Positions 1-9,243 of a stretch of 64,000 nt of DNA are shown one piece after another. Each line of letters begins with the position of its first letter. The first letter of the stretch is position 1. Under the pieces are notes generated by a model. It ran no database searches. It worked only from the letters and a program-made list of their open reading frames with translations, and was not told where the DNA came from. Made by a program: the position numbers and the translations under genes. The stretch lies in the NCBI GenBank assembly GCA_937951625.1, contig CALFBP010000001.1, forward strand, positions 58,034 through 122,033. Reading direction: 5' to 3'. The DNA comes from an uncultured Thermoguttaceae bacterium. Lineage in GTDB: Bacteria > Planctomycetota > Planctomycetia > Pirellulales > Thermoguttaceae.

Positions 1-300
1 GGCCAGCAGTCGCCGGATCACCGGGCAAGCTGGGTCCGCGGCGCTTTCGACCACAAACCGAATCTGGTAATTCCCATAATCTTGGTGAAACAGGGTGTGA
101 AGGTTGCGTGAAAGCCCCACGTCTTTCCCGCGACAAGGCGCCACGATCAGGGCTTTGCCCTTGCGTGGGTAGGCTCGCATCTTTGCCAATCGGCTGCGTG
201 CGTAGCGGTGGTGCTCCCAAGTCTGCACGACCACCAACACGGCCTGCACCACGGCAAGTCCGCTCAACACCAGATATATGGCCAGCAGCCAGCGTTCCAT
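1..300 (-). CDS. Family 2 glycosyltransferase, N-terminal 100 residues (cut by window edge)
   Basis: The minus strand is open from an ATG at 300 to the left edge. The product starts MERWLLAIYLVLSGLAVVQA, a single membrane helix at residues 4-25, followed by a basic stretch. Next come LIVAPCRGKDVGLSRNLHTL and a segment containing HQDYGNYQIRFVVES and DPACPVI. The spacing of P-C-R-G-K, N-L, QDY and VVES-DPA is the signature of ceramide-glucosyltransferase-like and HpnI-like GT2 enzymes, which are membrane-anchored and use a nucleotide sugar. The DxD motif and the acceptor-side motifs lie beyond the window, so donor and acceptor cannot be judged. No clear ribosome binding site is visible. The fold call is fairly firm; the substrate is unknown. 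Confidence 0.7.
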   Translation of the reverse strand, partial: MERWLLAIYLVLSGLAVVQAVLVVVQTWEHHRYARSRLAKMRAYPRKGKALIVAPCRGKDVGLSRNLHTLFHQDYGNYQIRFVVESAADPACPVIRRLLA

Positions 301-452
301 GCTTTCGAGGCCGTGTTGGGATAAAAGGCGGGGCTGTCCATCGTCCGCTCGCCGGCAAGAGACGCTGGCGCATGCCCCCCACGAGGCAACGGTGAGCGGA
401 ACATAGCCGGTCGTCAAAAGTCCGTCAAGGCCAATCAGTTAACGCATTTTCC

Positions 453-872
453 CTAGCTTGCGCCCTTTTTTCCGCAAACAAGCTCGGCCAGCCATTCGGG
501 TGGCCGCACCGGCTTACCAGCAGCGTTCACCACGGCATGGATCGTGTAGCCGCGACAGACGGGCAGCCCAGTCTCGGCATGGGTGACTTCCACGTCGAAA
601 CGCACTTGGGCCCGGCTGGGCATCGTCAGCACGGTGCGCACGCGAAGAAGATCGTCGTACTGCGCCTTGCCGAGATATTCGACGTGGGCCTCGCGGACCG
701 GCATGAACAGCCCCGAGGCTTCGATCTCGGTATAAGGCCGTCCGATCGCCCGCATCAACTCGCTGCGGGCGCACTCGAACCATTCCAACGGACGCGAATT
801 GTAGTACGTGCCCATCTGGTCGGTTTCGCTGTAGCGGACGCGGAGGAAGATTTCGTGCGCTGGAGGACTCAT
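453..872 (-). CDS. Acyl-CoA thioesterase, YbgC/4HBT hotdog family
   Basis: This is a 139-residue hotdog-fold protein. The conserved block ILR-VRYSETDQMGTYYN at about residues 8-25 holds the Asp typical of the YbgC/FadM 4-hydroxybenzoyl-CoA thioesterase subgroup. It is followed by LEWFECARSEL and a later VRFDVEVTHAETG strand. Such enzymes hydrolyse short or long acyl-CoA thioesters in the cytoplasm. The frame stays open upstream to 968, but the family normally starts just before the RVRYSETD strand, so I place the start at MSPPAHEIF (ATG at 872). No Shine-Dalgarno is evident. It stands alone, divergent from recG. The specific acyl substrate cannot be told. Confidence 0.82.
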   Translation of the reverse strand: MSPPAHEIFLRVRYSETDQMGTYYNSRPLEWFECARSELMRAIGRPYTEIEASGLFMPVREAHVEYLGKAQYDDLLRVRTVLTMPSRAQVRFDVEVTHAETGLPVCRGYTIHAVVNAAGKPVRPPEWLAELVCGKKGAS

Positions 873-1014
873 CGGGGCGAATGGATTCTTCAAACTCGAT
901 GCTCTCAGGCCAAGAAAACGTTGAGGCGTTGTTTCCGCCAAGCGCCGCGACTGCCCGTTCCGACCCAATTTTTCGCGGCTTCTGCGCGCTAGTTTCCCTG
1001 TCTACAATAGTTGC

Positions 1015-3123
1015 ATGACCGAGTCAACGAAACCCGCCACGGAACCACTCATGACGCCGGTCCAATACGTCAAGGGGATCGGTCCCCGCGTGGCGGAATT
1101 GTTGGAAAAACTTGAAATCCGGCGGGTTTGCGACCTGTTGTTTCTCTTTCCCCGAGATTACGAGGACTTGACCGACCGCCGCGAGATCCCTGACTTGGAA
1201 GAGGGGGCTTTGCAAACGGTGCTGGGAACGGTCGAAGACGTCGAGCTCCGCAACACCGGCCCTGGTCGCTGTGTGCTTGGGGTCTTGCTCCGGGGGGCTA
1301 ACGGACATTTGCGCGGTTTGTGGTTCAACCAGCCGTTCTTCCGAGAGCGTTTCACGATCGGCCAGAGGTTCCTGTTCTCCGGCAAACCGAAAAAGAACGG
1401 TCTGGTGTGGGAAATGATTCATCCCAGGATCACCGCGCTGGCCGACGACGAACCACCGCCGCCTGGGGAGATTTTGCCGATCTACCCGTTGACCGAGGGC
1501 CTGTTGCAGTGGCAAATGCGGCGGATCATGCGCGCTGCTTTGGATGCTTATGCTGGCTTCCTCGAGGAAGTGTTTCCGGCCGAGTATCTGGAGGCCCACG
1601 GGCTATGGCCGATCCAACAAGCCTTGCGGGCGATCCACTTTCCCGATTCGCGCAAGGCCCTCGACTGCGCCCGGCGGCGATTCATTTATCAGGAACTTTT
1701 CATCCTCCAGTTGGCCTTGGCGGTGAAGCGCCACCAGCAACGAACCTACAGCCGCGCGCCGGCGCTGGTGGCCACGCCCAAGATCGATGCCCGGATACGA
1801 CGCCTCTTCCCATTCGAACTTACGCCGAGCCAGCGGCAGGCGATTGCGGAAATTGTGGCCGACATGGGCCGAAGCGAGCCTATGCAGCGGCTCTTGCAGG
1901 GGGACGTCGGGTCGGGCAAGACGGTGGTGGCCGTCTACGCCATGTTACTTGCCGTGGCCCACGGTTATCAGGCCGCGCTAATGGCCCCGACCGAGGTCCT
2001 CGCCCGGCAGCACGCCCAAAACCTTGATCGCCTCCTGGCCCATAGCAAGGTCCGTCGCGCATTGCTCACCGGCGGGCTTGTTCCGGCGCTCCGCGAGGCG
2101 GTTTTAGCCGGGATCAAGGCAGGCAAAATCGATCTGGTCGTCGGCACGCACGCCGTCATCCAGGAAGAGGTCCAATTCGCCAAGCTCGGGGTGGTGGTCA
2201 TCGACGAGCAGCACAAATTCGGGGTGCGACAACGGGCCGCGCTCAAGTCGGCCTCCGCAACGACGCCCGACGCGCTCCAACCGCACTACCTCGTGATGAC
2301 CGCCACTCCCATTCCCCGCACCATCGCCATGAGCCTCTTCGGCGACCTGGAACTGTCCACGCTCCGCGACAGCCCCCCCGGCAGACAAAAGGTCCACACC
2401 TATCTGGTCCGCGAAGCGGAAAGGGCTCGGTGGTGGACGTTTTTTGCCAAGAAGCTCCGCGAAGGACGGCAAGGCTATGTGGTTGCGCCGTTGGTCGAGG
2501 AATCCGATGCCATCGACGCCGCCAGCGTGCAAGCGGTGTACGAATCGCTCGTCAATGGGCCGTTGGAGGGCTTTCGCCTCGGTCTGCTTCACGGCCGGAT
2601 GTCGAGCGAGGAAAAGGAGGCCGCGATGCGCGACTTTCGCACGGGGGCGACGCAAGTGCTCGTGTGTACTTCGGTGGTCGAGGTGGGCGTGGACGTACCC
2701 AATGCCACGTTGATGACCATCGAGGGCGGCGAGCGCTTCGGCTTAGCGCAGTTGCACCAGCTTCGCGGCCGGATCAGCCGGGGCGCCCATCCCGGGTTTT
2801 GCGGCGTCTTCGCCGATCCCCAGACCCCCGAGGCCGAACAGCGTCTCAAGGCCTTCCAATCCACGACCGACGGCTTTCGCTTGGCCGAGATCGACTTCGA
2901 GTTGCGTGGGCCGGGCGAGCTATTGGGGTGGCGGCAGCACGGCCTCCCGCCCTTCCGCATCGCCGACCTGACGCGCGACGCGGCGATCCTCGACGAGGCC
3001 CGCCGCCACGCGAAGGAACTGATCGAATTGGATCCCGGCCTGGCCCACCCGGATCATGCTCGGCTCCGCCGTCAGGTTTTGACGCGATATGGCCGGGCGC
3101 TCGATCTGGCCGACGTGGGTTGA
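1015..3123 (+). CDS. recG: ATP-dependent DNA helicase RecG
   Basis: RecG is a superfamily 2 helicase that remodels stalled forks and branched recombination intermediates. The 702-residue length fits the family. An N-terminal wedge/OB region (residues about 10-250) begins with a helix-hairpin-helix-like YVKGIGPRVAELL. The motor follows: Walker A GDVGSGKT near residue 296, the RecG/Mfd form of motif II DEQHKFGVRQR near 397, MTATPIPRT near 428, motif V VVEVGVDVPNAT, and motif VI QLRGRISRG. The C-terminal RecG signature is partly visible as FELRGPGELLGWRQHG. A second ATG 12 codons in (MTPVQYVKG) is an alternative start. It is a single gene, convergent with ppdK across a strong hairpin. Confidence 0.97.
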   Translation: MTESTKPATEPLMTPVQYVKGIGPRVAELLEKLEIRRVCDLLFLFPRDYEDLTDRREIPDLEEGALQTVLGTVEDVELRNTGPGRCVLGVLLRGANGHLRGLWFNQPFFRERFTIGQRFLFSGKPKKNGLVWEMIHPRITALADDEPPPPGEILPIYPLTEGLLQWQMRRIMRAALDAYAGFLEEVFPAEYLEAHGLWPIQQALRAIHFPDSRKALDCARRRFIYQELFILQLALAVKRHQQRTYSRAPALVATPKIDARIRRLFPFELTPSQRQAIAEIVADMGRSEPMQRLLQGDVGSGKTVVAVYAMLLAVAHGYQAALMAPTEVLARQHAQNLDRLLAHSKVRRALLTGGLVPALREAVLAGIKAGKIDLVVGTHAVIQEEVQFAKLGVVVIDEQHKFGVRQRAALKSASATTPDALQPHYLVMTATPIPRTIAMSLFGDLELSTLRDSPPGRQKVHTYLVREAERARWWTFFAKKLREGRQGYVVAPLVEESDAIDAASVQAVYESLVNGPLEGFRLGLLHGRMSSEEKEAAMRDFRTGATQVLVCTSVVEVGVDVPNATLMTIEGGERFGLAQLHQLRGRISRGAHPGFCGVFADPQTPEAEQRLKAFQSTTDGFRLAEIDFELRGPGELLGWRQHGLPPFRIADLTRDAAILDEARRHAKELIELDPGLAHPDHARLRRQVLTRYGRALDLADVG

Positions 3124-3242
3124 TTGGCGCCGGCGGAACTCGTCTCCCCGCAGGCTTTCGCTCGCACCTCGACTCGCTGCCTGCCTCGTCCCCCGTCACG
3201 ACCGTCCGGGGCGGTGCGAGATAGCGGGGGCGGAGCCTTGTT

Positions 3243-3281
3243 CTCCGAGTCCCCGAGTCGCGGCGGCTCGGGAACTCGGAG
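3243..3281 (-). terminator. Strong hairpin between recG and ppdK, likely ppdK transcript end
   Basis: Bases 3243-3257 and 3267-3281 form a 15-pair stem around a 9-base loop. The only non-Watson-Crick pair is C-A in the plus-strand RNA and becomes a G-U wobble in the minus-strand RNA, so the structure fits better as the end of the leftward ppdK transcript (stop at 3297). No clear U tract follows on either strand. It may therefore act as a bidirectional or 3' stabilising stem rather than a classic intrinsic terminator. Confidence 0.55.
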
Positions 3282-3296
3282 CGTCGGGCAGGAAGG

Positions 3297-6014
3297 CTAC
3301 TTCTTCTTCGCTTGGATCGCCGCCTGGGCCGCTGCCAACCGGGCAATCGGCACGCGGAAGGCCGAGCAGCTCACATAGTTCAGGCCGGTGCGGAAACAGA
3401 ACTCGACCGAGGCAGGATCACCGCCCTGCTCGCCGCAGATGCCAATCTTCAAGTCGCGACGCGTCTTGCGGCCTTTCTGCACCGCCATTTCGATCAACTG
3501 CCCAACGCCCTCCTGGTCGATCGTCTGGAACGGATCGGCCTTAAGGATGTTTTTGTTCAGGTATTCAGGCAGGAAACCGGCGATGTCGTCCCGGCTGAAA
3601 CCGAAGCCCATCTGCGTGAGGTCGTTGGTGCCGAAGGAGAAGAATTGAGCGGTTTTGGCCATTTGGTCGGCCAAAAGCGCTGCCCGCGGAATCTCGATCA
3701 TCGTCCCATACAGGTACTCGATCTTCACGCCCAGCTTGGCTTCGACTTCGGCGTGGACACGTTCCACGATTTCTAGCGTGACGTTCAGTTCGGCCACATC
3801 GCACGTGACGGGAACCATGATTTCCGGATGGGGCTGTTTGCCGGCTTGGATCAGCTCGCCCGCCGCCTCGAAAATCGCCCGCACCTGCATTTCCGTAATC
3901 TCGGGATACGTGATTCCCAGACGGACGCCGCGATGGCCCATCATCGGGTTGGTTTCGTGAAGCTGCTCGCCGCGGCGTTTGACGTCCTCTAGGCTGATGC
4001 CGAGCGCCTTGGCCAATTGCGCTTGCGCTTCTTCCTTCTGCGGCACGAACTCGTGGAGCGGCGGATCCAGCAAGCGGATGGTCACGGGCAAGCCGTCCAT
4101 CGCCTCGAGCGTGCTTTTGATGTCGCGTTTGACGAAAGGAAAAAGTTCATCGACGGCGGCCTTACGTTCCTCCGGCGTCTTGCTGAGGATCATCTTGCGG
4201 AGCACAAAGAGGGGCTCGTCCGATCCCTTGCCATAGAACATGTGCTCAGTTCGGAAAAGACCGATGCCTTCGGCGCCGAAACTGCGGGCAATGCGGGCGT
4301 CCTCGGGCGTGTCGGCGTTGGTCCGCACGCCGAGCTTGCGGTACTTATCCACACGCTGCATGAACTCGGCGAAACGCGGGTTTTCTGAGGCGTCGATCAT
4401 CTTCAACGCGCCGGCATAGACCAACCCCCGGGTCCCGTTGAGGGTCAACACGTCGCCTTCCTTGAATTGCTTGTCGCCCACGCGGAGGACCTTGTTTTCA
4501 AGGTCGATCTTCAACTCCCCGGCGCCGACGATGCAACACTTTCCCCAGCCCCGGGCGACCAGGGCCGCATGGCTGGTCATGCCGCCGCGGGCCGTGAGGA
4601 TGCCCTGGGCGGCCCGCATCCCGTCCACGTCCTCCGGGTTGGTCTCTTCACGGACCAAAATGACTGTCTCGCCACGGCCCGTCCACGACACCGCGTCGGC
4701 TGAGGTGAACACGATCTTGCCCACCGCTCCGCCCGGTCCAGCAGGCAAGCCCCGCGCAACTGGCTCATGCTTCTTTTCGTCCGCGGGGTCGACCACCGGA
4801 TGGAGGAGTTCGTCCAATTGCCCCGGCTCGACGCGGAGGATGGCCGTCGTCTCGTCGATCAGGCCCTCGGCCAACATGTCCAAGGCCATGTTCAACGCCG
4901 CCGTGCCAGTCCGTTTGCCGTTGCGGCATTGGAGCATGTACAGCTTGCCTTCCTGGATCGTAAACTCGATGTCCTGCATGTCTTTGTAATGCCGCTCGAG
5001 CCTCAAGCGGATCTCGTCGAGCTGCTTGTAGAGCTCGGGCATCTCCGTTTCCAGCGACGGCAAGTGTTTGTTTTGCTCGTTTTTGGTCGCCTCGTTGAGC
5101 GGGTTCGGGGTGCGAATGCCGGCGACGACGTCCTCGCCCTGGGCATTGACGAGCCACTCGCCATAGAACTTGGGCTCGCCCGTGGCGGGGTTGCGCGTAA
5201 ACGCCACGCCGGTGGCCGACGTATTGCCCATGTTGCCAAACACCATGCTCTGCACGTTGCAGGCTGTGCCCCACTCGTGGGGAATCCCCTCGATCTTTCG
5301 ATAGGAAACCGCGCGTCGCCCATTCCAACTCTTAAACACGGCGCCGATCCCGCCCCAAAGCTGCTCCATGGGGTCGTCGGGGAACTCGCGGCCCAACACC
5401 TCCTTCACTTTGGCGCGGAACTGTTCACAGAGCGATTGCAAGTCCTCGGCCGTCAGGTCTGTGTCGGACTTATAGCCCTTCGACTCTTTCAAGTGATGCA
5501 TGATCCGCTCGAGTTGAACGCGGATGCCCTGGCCTTCGGCTGGCTCGATGTCCTCGGCCTTTTCCATCACCACGTCGGAATACATCATGATCAGACGCCG
5601 ATAGGCGTCGTACACGAATCGCGGATTGTTTGTCTTTTTGATCAGGCCGGGAATGGTGGAGGAGCACAAGCCGACGTTCAGGACGGTTTCCATCATTCCC
5701 GGCATGGAGCGACGCGCACCCGAACGACAGGAGACGAGCAGCGGGTTCTCCGGGTCTCCATACTTCATGCCCATGGCGGCCTCAACCCTTTTGAGGGCCT
5801 TGCTGACCTCTTTTTTCAGCGAATCCGTAAATTTGCGTCCCCCCTCGAGATAGACTTGACAGTATGCCGTGCTGATGGTGAATCCGGCGGGTACGGGAAG
5901 TCCCAATTTCGCCATTTCAGCCAGATTAGCCCCCTTGCCTCCCAAGAGGTCTCTCATCGAGGCATCGCCTTCGGATTCGTCCGGTCCGAAGTAGTAAACA
6001 TACTTTTTCGCCAT
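3297..6014 (-). CDS. ppdK: Pyruvate, phosphate dikinase
   Basis: This enzyme interconverts pyruvate, ATP and phosphate with phosphoenolpyruvate, AMP and PPi, and serves gluconeogenesis or PPi-linked glycolysis. The 905 residues carry all three regions. The N-terminal ATP-grasp nucleotide domain includes LLGGKGANLAEMAKLGLPVP near residue 24 and SCRSGARRSMPGMMET. The central swivelling domain has catalytic His482 within GGMTSHAALVARG. The C-terminal PEP/pyruvate barrel includes GLFRTEHMF, FGTNDLTQMGFG and the GICGEQGGDP loop bearing the catalytic Cys. An AAGGA ribosome binding site lies about 9 bases before the ATG. A sigma-70 promoter sits just upstream, and a strong hairpin follows the gene. 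Confidence 0.97.
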   Translation of the reverse strand: MAKKYVYYFGPDESEGDASMRDLLGGKGANLAEMAKLGLPVPAGFTISTAYCQVYLEGGRKFTDSLKKEVSKALKRVEAAMGMKYGDPENPLLVSCRSGARRSMPGMMETVLNVGLCSSTIPGLIKKTNNPRFVYDAYRRLIMMYSDVVMEKAEDIEPAEGQGIRVQLERIMHHLKESKGYKSDTDLTAEDLQSLCEQFRAKVKEVLGREFPDDPMEQLWGGIGAVFKSWNGRRAVSYRKIEGIPHEWGTACNVQSMVFGNMGNTSATGVAFTRNPATGEPKFYGEWLVNAQGEDVVAGIRTPNPLNEATKNEQNKHLPSLETEMPELYKQLDEIRLRLERHYKDMQDIEFTIQEGKLYMLQCRNGKRTGTAALNMALDMLAEGLIDETTAILRVEPGQLDELLHPVVDPADEKKHEPVARGLPAGPGGAVGKIVFTSADAVSWTGRGETVILVREETNPEDVDGMRAAQGILTARGGMTSHAALVARGWGKCCIVGAGELKIDLENKVLRVGDKQFKEGDVLTLNGTRGLVYAGALKMIDASENPRFAEFMQRVDKYRKLGVRTNADTPEDARIARSFGAEGIGLFRTEHMFYGKGSDEPLFVLRKMILSKTPEERKAAVDELFPFVKRDIKSTLEAMDGLPVTIRLLDPPLHEFVPQKEEAQAQLAKALGISLEDVKRRGEQLHETNPMMGHRGVRLGITYPEITEMQVRAIFEAAGELIQAGKQPHPEIMVPVTCDVAELNVTLEIVERVHAEVEAKLGVKIEYLYGTMIEIPRAALLADQMAKTAQFFSFGTNDLTQMGFGFSRDDIAGFLPEYLNKNILKADPFQTIDQEGVGQLIEMAVQKGRKTRRDLKIGICGEQGGDPASVEFCFRTGLNYVSCSAFRVPIARLAAAQAAIQAKKK

Positions 6015-6069
6015 GGCAAAAATTCCTTCGCTATCGAGTGGCGTCTTGTCGCGGGAAAGGAAAGGAACG

Positions 6070-6098
6070 AATCTAACTCGCCTCTAAGTGCCCGTCAA
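6070..6098 (-). promoter_or_regulatory. Sigma-70 promoter of ppdK
   Basis: On the minus strand, TTGACG (6098-6093) and TAGATT (6075-6070) are separated by 17 bases. This predicts transcription start near 6063 and a leader of about 50 bases containing an AAGGA site before the ppdK ATG at 6014. Confidence 0.6.
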
Positions 6099-6136
6099 GG
6101 ACTACCCTCCCCCTCTCCCTTGGGCAAGACCCCCAA

Positions 6137-6142
6137 TATAAT
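6137..6142 (+). promoter_or_regulatory. Possible -10 element for the CPBP protease gene
   Basis: A perfect TATAAT lies 34 bases before the ATG at 6176. No convincing -35 hexamer is found at the usual distance, so this is a weak call based on the -10 match and its position alone. Confidence 0.35.
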
Positions 6143-6175
6143 GGCCCGTCTTCCAGCCTGCTGAAAAAGTGAATC

Positions 6176-6778
6176 ATGAAGCACGAAGCCTCGCAGATGC
6201 CCGATGCATTTTTGCTGGCAGTTATTTTTGAAGGCGGTATTGGTTTGCTCGCAGTCGGGTTGGGTTGGCTGCTGGGGTATCCTCCCGCAGACCTAATCCA
6301 GTGGGATTTGGATTCCGTAATCTGGGGGGTGTTCGCCACGTTGCCACTCATCGGTGTCATTTGGTTGGCAATTCGAACTGAGTGGCGTCTGTTGCGCCAC
6401 GTCCTTCAAGTAGTCAAGGACCAGCTATTACCACTCTTGAGTGGATGCGGACCAATAAAACTAGCTATAATAGCTCTCTTTGCTGGCTTCGGCGAGGAGA
6501 TGCTTTTTCGCGGGGTCCTCCAAAATTGGGTGGCTGATTTCTACCCTAAAGATTTAGGAGCCTATATTGGACTCATCGTGGCGAGTGTCATCTTCGGCAT
6601 CGTACATTGGGTAACCGTCGCCTACGCGGTACTCGCGATGCTGATCGGACTCTATTTGGGGGTGCTATGGATGCTTTTTGGCAACCTGCTTGTCCCGGCC
6701 CTAGTTCACTCACTCTATGATTTTTGGGCCATGCTGTATCTTATTGGCCATGCTGAATCTCAACAGAAAAACTCCTAA
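6176..6778 (+). CDS. CPBP-family intramembrane metalloprotease (CAAX protease-like)
   Basis: This is a 200-residue integral membrane protein. The three family motifs are present: GEEMLFRG with Glu107-Glu108 and Arg112, FGIVHW with His144, and VPALVHSLYD with His178 and Asp182. These residues form the membrane-embedded metal or acid site of the Abi/CPBP family. Hydrophobic segments cover about residues 11-34, 48-66, 95-106, 128-142, 148-168 and 170-190. Bacterial members process membrane proteins or prenylated-like substrates, and many have no known target. A second Met at residue 8 is an alternative start. It stands alone and its neighbours give no functional hint. Confidence 0.88.
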   Translation: MKHEASQMPDAFLLAVIFEGGIGLLAVGLGWLLGYPPADLIQWDLDSVIWGVFATLPLIGVIWLAIRTEWRLLRHVLQVVKDQLLPLLSGCGPIKLAIIALFAGFGEEMLFRGVLQNWVADFYPKDLGAYIGLIVASVIFGIVHWVTVAYAVLAMLIGLYLGVLWMLFGNLLVPALVHSLYDFWAMLYLIGHAESQQKNS

Positions 6779-7161
6779 TAGGGGATAGACACACGGTCGT
6801 GTTGACCCGCCAAGCCGACATGGACAGTTCGAATAGCACGACCCTTCTGCAATTTCCAATGCTCAGGCTTCAATAGTTCAACGGCATTGACGGCTCTCGG
6901 GCTTGGCGTGAGAACAAGGTTAGAAGATTCGATGAAATTGCGCCATTCGGCACCGCTATCTTTCTGCTTTGACCCGGCAAGGGCCGTGGCCTATACAACT
7001 TAGGGGAAAAGCGCGGGCCAGATCGCGCCGTGTTCGGCCTTTGAGGACTCTGTCGGCGGCGCTGGAGTCTGCCTCAAACGCATTTTGCCCTGCGGGTTCT
7101 CGATCTACCGGCCGCGGAGCGTGAGCCTGGATTCGTGCCCCAGCGTAGAAACAAACTACCA
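6779..7161 (+). other. Intergenic region with one promoter, otherwise unassigned
   Basis: No coding frame here resembles a protein family. The one recognisable element is the promoter at 6969-6997. The rest (6779-6968) holds nothing I can name. Confidence 0.5.
6969..6997 (+). promoter_or_regulatory. Sigma-70 promoter upstream of the coiled-coil protein gene
   Basis: TTGACC (6969-6974) and TATACA (6992-6997) are spaced by 17 bases. Transcription would start near 7004, giving a leader of about 155 bases before the ATG at 7162. Confidence 0.6.
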
Positions 7162-7869
7162 ATGACCGACTTTTGCTCCACGCTGGCTGGCGACGACCAT
7201 TGGGCTGAGACATTTGCCAAGGCCCTTCGCGCCCAGCGGCAGCGTCTTCGCGAATTCCTCGCTGCGCTCAGCGAGCGCGAACGCCGCGCCACAGCGGAAC
7301 TCGAAGCAGGGCTACAAGAATCGCCCATGCCGATCCCCCCCAGCGATCTACCGCCGGCAAGTTTGGATTGGGAAGCCGAGAAACGTCGCGTTCTGGCCGC
7401 ACTGGAGGCCGAGGGCGATGGTTCGACCACGAACGAAAATTCGCAAGGCTTCAGTAAGGAGGACGTTCAAGCGTTGGTGCAACGTACCGAGATGCTCCTG
7501 GCCGACAAAGATCGCGAGATCGCCGAACTCAAGCAACTCCTCCAGCAGCAGAGCACCAACCTCGGCTCGGTAGCCGTGGGCGCCGCGGCCATCGGTGAAC
7601 TGTTAGATGCCGATGCGATCATTCAGGAAGAGCGCGAGAAACTCCGCATGCTGCAAGCCGAATGGCAGGAGAAACTCCGCACCGCGGAAATCGAAATCTC
7701 CGTGGAACGCGCCAAACTGGCCCGGCAGCGTGCCGAGATCGAAGAGATGCTCCGCGACAACCGCCTGGCGAACAACAACCCTCCCTCGCACACGCCCGCC
7801 AAGGCGGATAAGGCCCCCGCCGGCCGCTGGCTTGCCCGCTTGGGCCTCAAGGACGCCAACGAGGATTAG
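7162..7869 (+). CDS. Hypothetical coiled-coil protein
   Basis: I do not recognise a named family. The 235-residue product is highly charged and mostly helical. Residues about 10-55 (ALRAQRQRLREFLAALSERE) and 105-205 (rich in Glu, Arg, Lys, Gln and Leu with heptad-like spacing) look like two coiled coils. They are joined by a linker with Pro-rich and acidic patches. The end is basic and Pro/Ala-rich (HTPAKADKAPAGR), followed by RWLARLGLKD. There is no signal peptide or membrane helix, so it is probably cytoplasmic. The frame opens at a GTG at 7135, but the ATG at 7162 looks a better start. It ends 6 bases from the convergent MetE-like gene. Confidence 0.65.
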   Translation: MTDFCSTLAGDDHWAETFAKALRAQRQRLREFLAALSERERRATAELEAGLQESPMPIPPSDLPPASLDWEAEKRRVLAALEAEGDGSTTNENSQGFSKEDVQALVQRTEMLLADKDREIAELKQLLQQQSTNLGSVAVGAAAIGELLDADAIIQEEREKLRMLQAEWQEKLRTAEIEISVERAKLARQRAEIEEMLRDNRLANNNPPSHTPAKADKAPAGRWLARLGLKDANED

Positions 7870-7875
7870 GGCCCG

Positions 7876-9069
7876 CTAGGATTTGGGCACGATGTCGATC
7901 TGGAGGGCGGGATCGGCGGCGGGCACGTAGGTCGTGGGAAGGCCCAGCTCGCGACGCACGATGTTGCACCCTTGGGCGATGGCCGACGACTTATAGAAGG
8001 CGATCTCGCGGTTGCAGCCTTGCCGCCCGAAACCACAGTCGCTGGACACGATCAGCCGTTCGGGCGGGATGTACTTCAGCGCCTTGCGAATTTCAGCGGC
8101 CACGTCCTCGGGCCGGTCGGCTTGGAGCGTGCGGTGGCTGACCGCCCCGATGCAAATCTTCTTTTTCAGATCGCCCTTGAACCGCTCGAACAGTTCGATG
8201 TCCTTGAACCCTCGGTCCTTCATTTCCACGGTCCAAACGTCGCCCTTGGCGTGTTCCAAGTACAGCTCGATGGACGCGGCGTAGCTGGTGTCTTCGCGCA
8301 CGCGTTGCATGTTGGGGTTGCCCCAACAGGTGTGGATCCAAATCTCCACGTCGTCCAGGCCCTCGACCTCGCGGTTGTAGGCCTCGATCATGAACTTCGT
8401 TTCGCCGTGGTCCTTGCCGAAGGTGTTGGCCATGAAGTGAAAGCACGGCTCCTCGACTTGAATACATTTGCAGCCCGCGTCGCGCAGGGCTAGTAGCTCC
8501 TTGTTCATCGCCACGGCCAGGTCCCAGATCACCTCGTGCTTGTCCTTGTACTTCGCCGTATGGATGTCGAGGAACAGGCTCATGACTTGCGAGCAGCAAG
8601 TTCCAAAACGAACGGGCTTGCGGGTCTTGGCCTGGGCGATGCGCCAGATTTTCGGATAGTCCAAGGGGCGGTGCTCGATCTTGTCGACCACGCGCGGCCA
8701 CCGCCAGCCGGTGTAGATTTCGTGCAGGAGCGTGCCGGGCGGGTATTTGAGCCATTCGGATCGGGTCTCCTCGGCCTGGAGGTAATCGCCCTCCAAGCCG
8801 GCCCAACGCTGAAGCGGATAATGGTGCCACGACCTTCCGGCCATGTCTTCGTCGCAGTGGTAGTCGCCGTGCGTCAGGATGTCCAATCCCGCCCGCTCCT
8901 CGTCGCTGATCACCACCGCCATGGCGTCCTGGAACTTTTCGCGGAAGCGGACGTCCATCATGCAAGTGTCCAGCGGCTTGCCCCACATGCTTACGTCGAA
9001 CCAGCGCGGGCGAGGCCAGGAACCGGTGATCGTGCTCGGTAGAATCAAATCGGCAGTGACGGTAAACAC
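7876..9069 (-). CDS. MetE C-terminal-like (cobalamin-independent) methyltransferase family protein
   Basis: This is a single-barrel UROD/MetE superfamily protein of about 397 residues. The N-terminus has PSTITGSWPRP, as in the second domain of MetE. It then has THGDYHCDEDMAGR, CIQVEEPCFHF, and a zinc-site-like HTCWGN. Near the C-terminus are SSDCGFGRQGCNREIAFYK and several more Cys. Relatives move methyl or alkyl groups to a thiol using zinc, and some act on coenzyme M adducts. With only one barrel, it is not a full methionine synthase. An ATG exists at 9084, but a GGAGGGAG run lies inside the first codons and sits 5-6 bases before a GTG at 9069, so I favour the GTG. The acceptor is unknown. 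Confidence 0.75.
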   Translation of the reverse strand: MFTVTADLILPSTITGSWPRPRWFDVSMWGKPLDTCMMDVRFREKFQDAMAVVISDEERAGLDILTHGDYHCDEDMAGRSWHHYPLQRWAGLEGDYLQAEETRSEWLKYPPGTLLHEIYTGWRWPRVVDKIEHRPLDYPKIWRIAQAKTRKPVRFGTCCSQVMSLFLDIHTAKYKDKHEVIWDLAVAMNKELLALRDAGCKCIQVEEPCFHFMANTFGKDHGETKFMIEAYNREVEGLDDVEIWIHTCWGNPNMQRVREDTSYAASIELYLEHAKGDVWTVEMKDRGFKDIELFERFKGDLKKKICIGAVSHRTLQADRPEDVAAEIRKALKYIPPERLIVSSDCGFGRQGCNREIAFYKSSAIAQGCNIVRRELGLPTTYVPAADPALQIDIVPKS

Positions 9070-9243
9070 GGGTTCTCCCTCCATCGGGTGGCCACGGGTC
9101 TTTGTGAAATCACGCGAAAATCGTAGAAGAGCTCGTTGCGATGGTCAAGGAACAAGTCGCTGTGGGAGGGCCGATCGCAACTCATCGCGAAGCAGGCGGC
9201 GTGTTTTCTGGCGGCGAAGAGCAGCAATCTGACGTCCGTGGCT

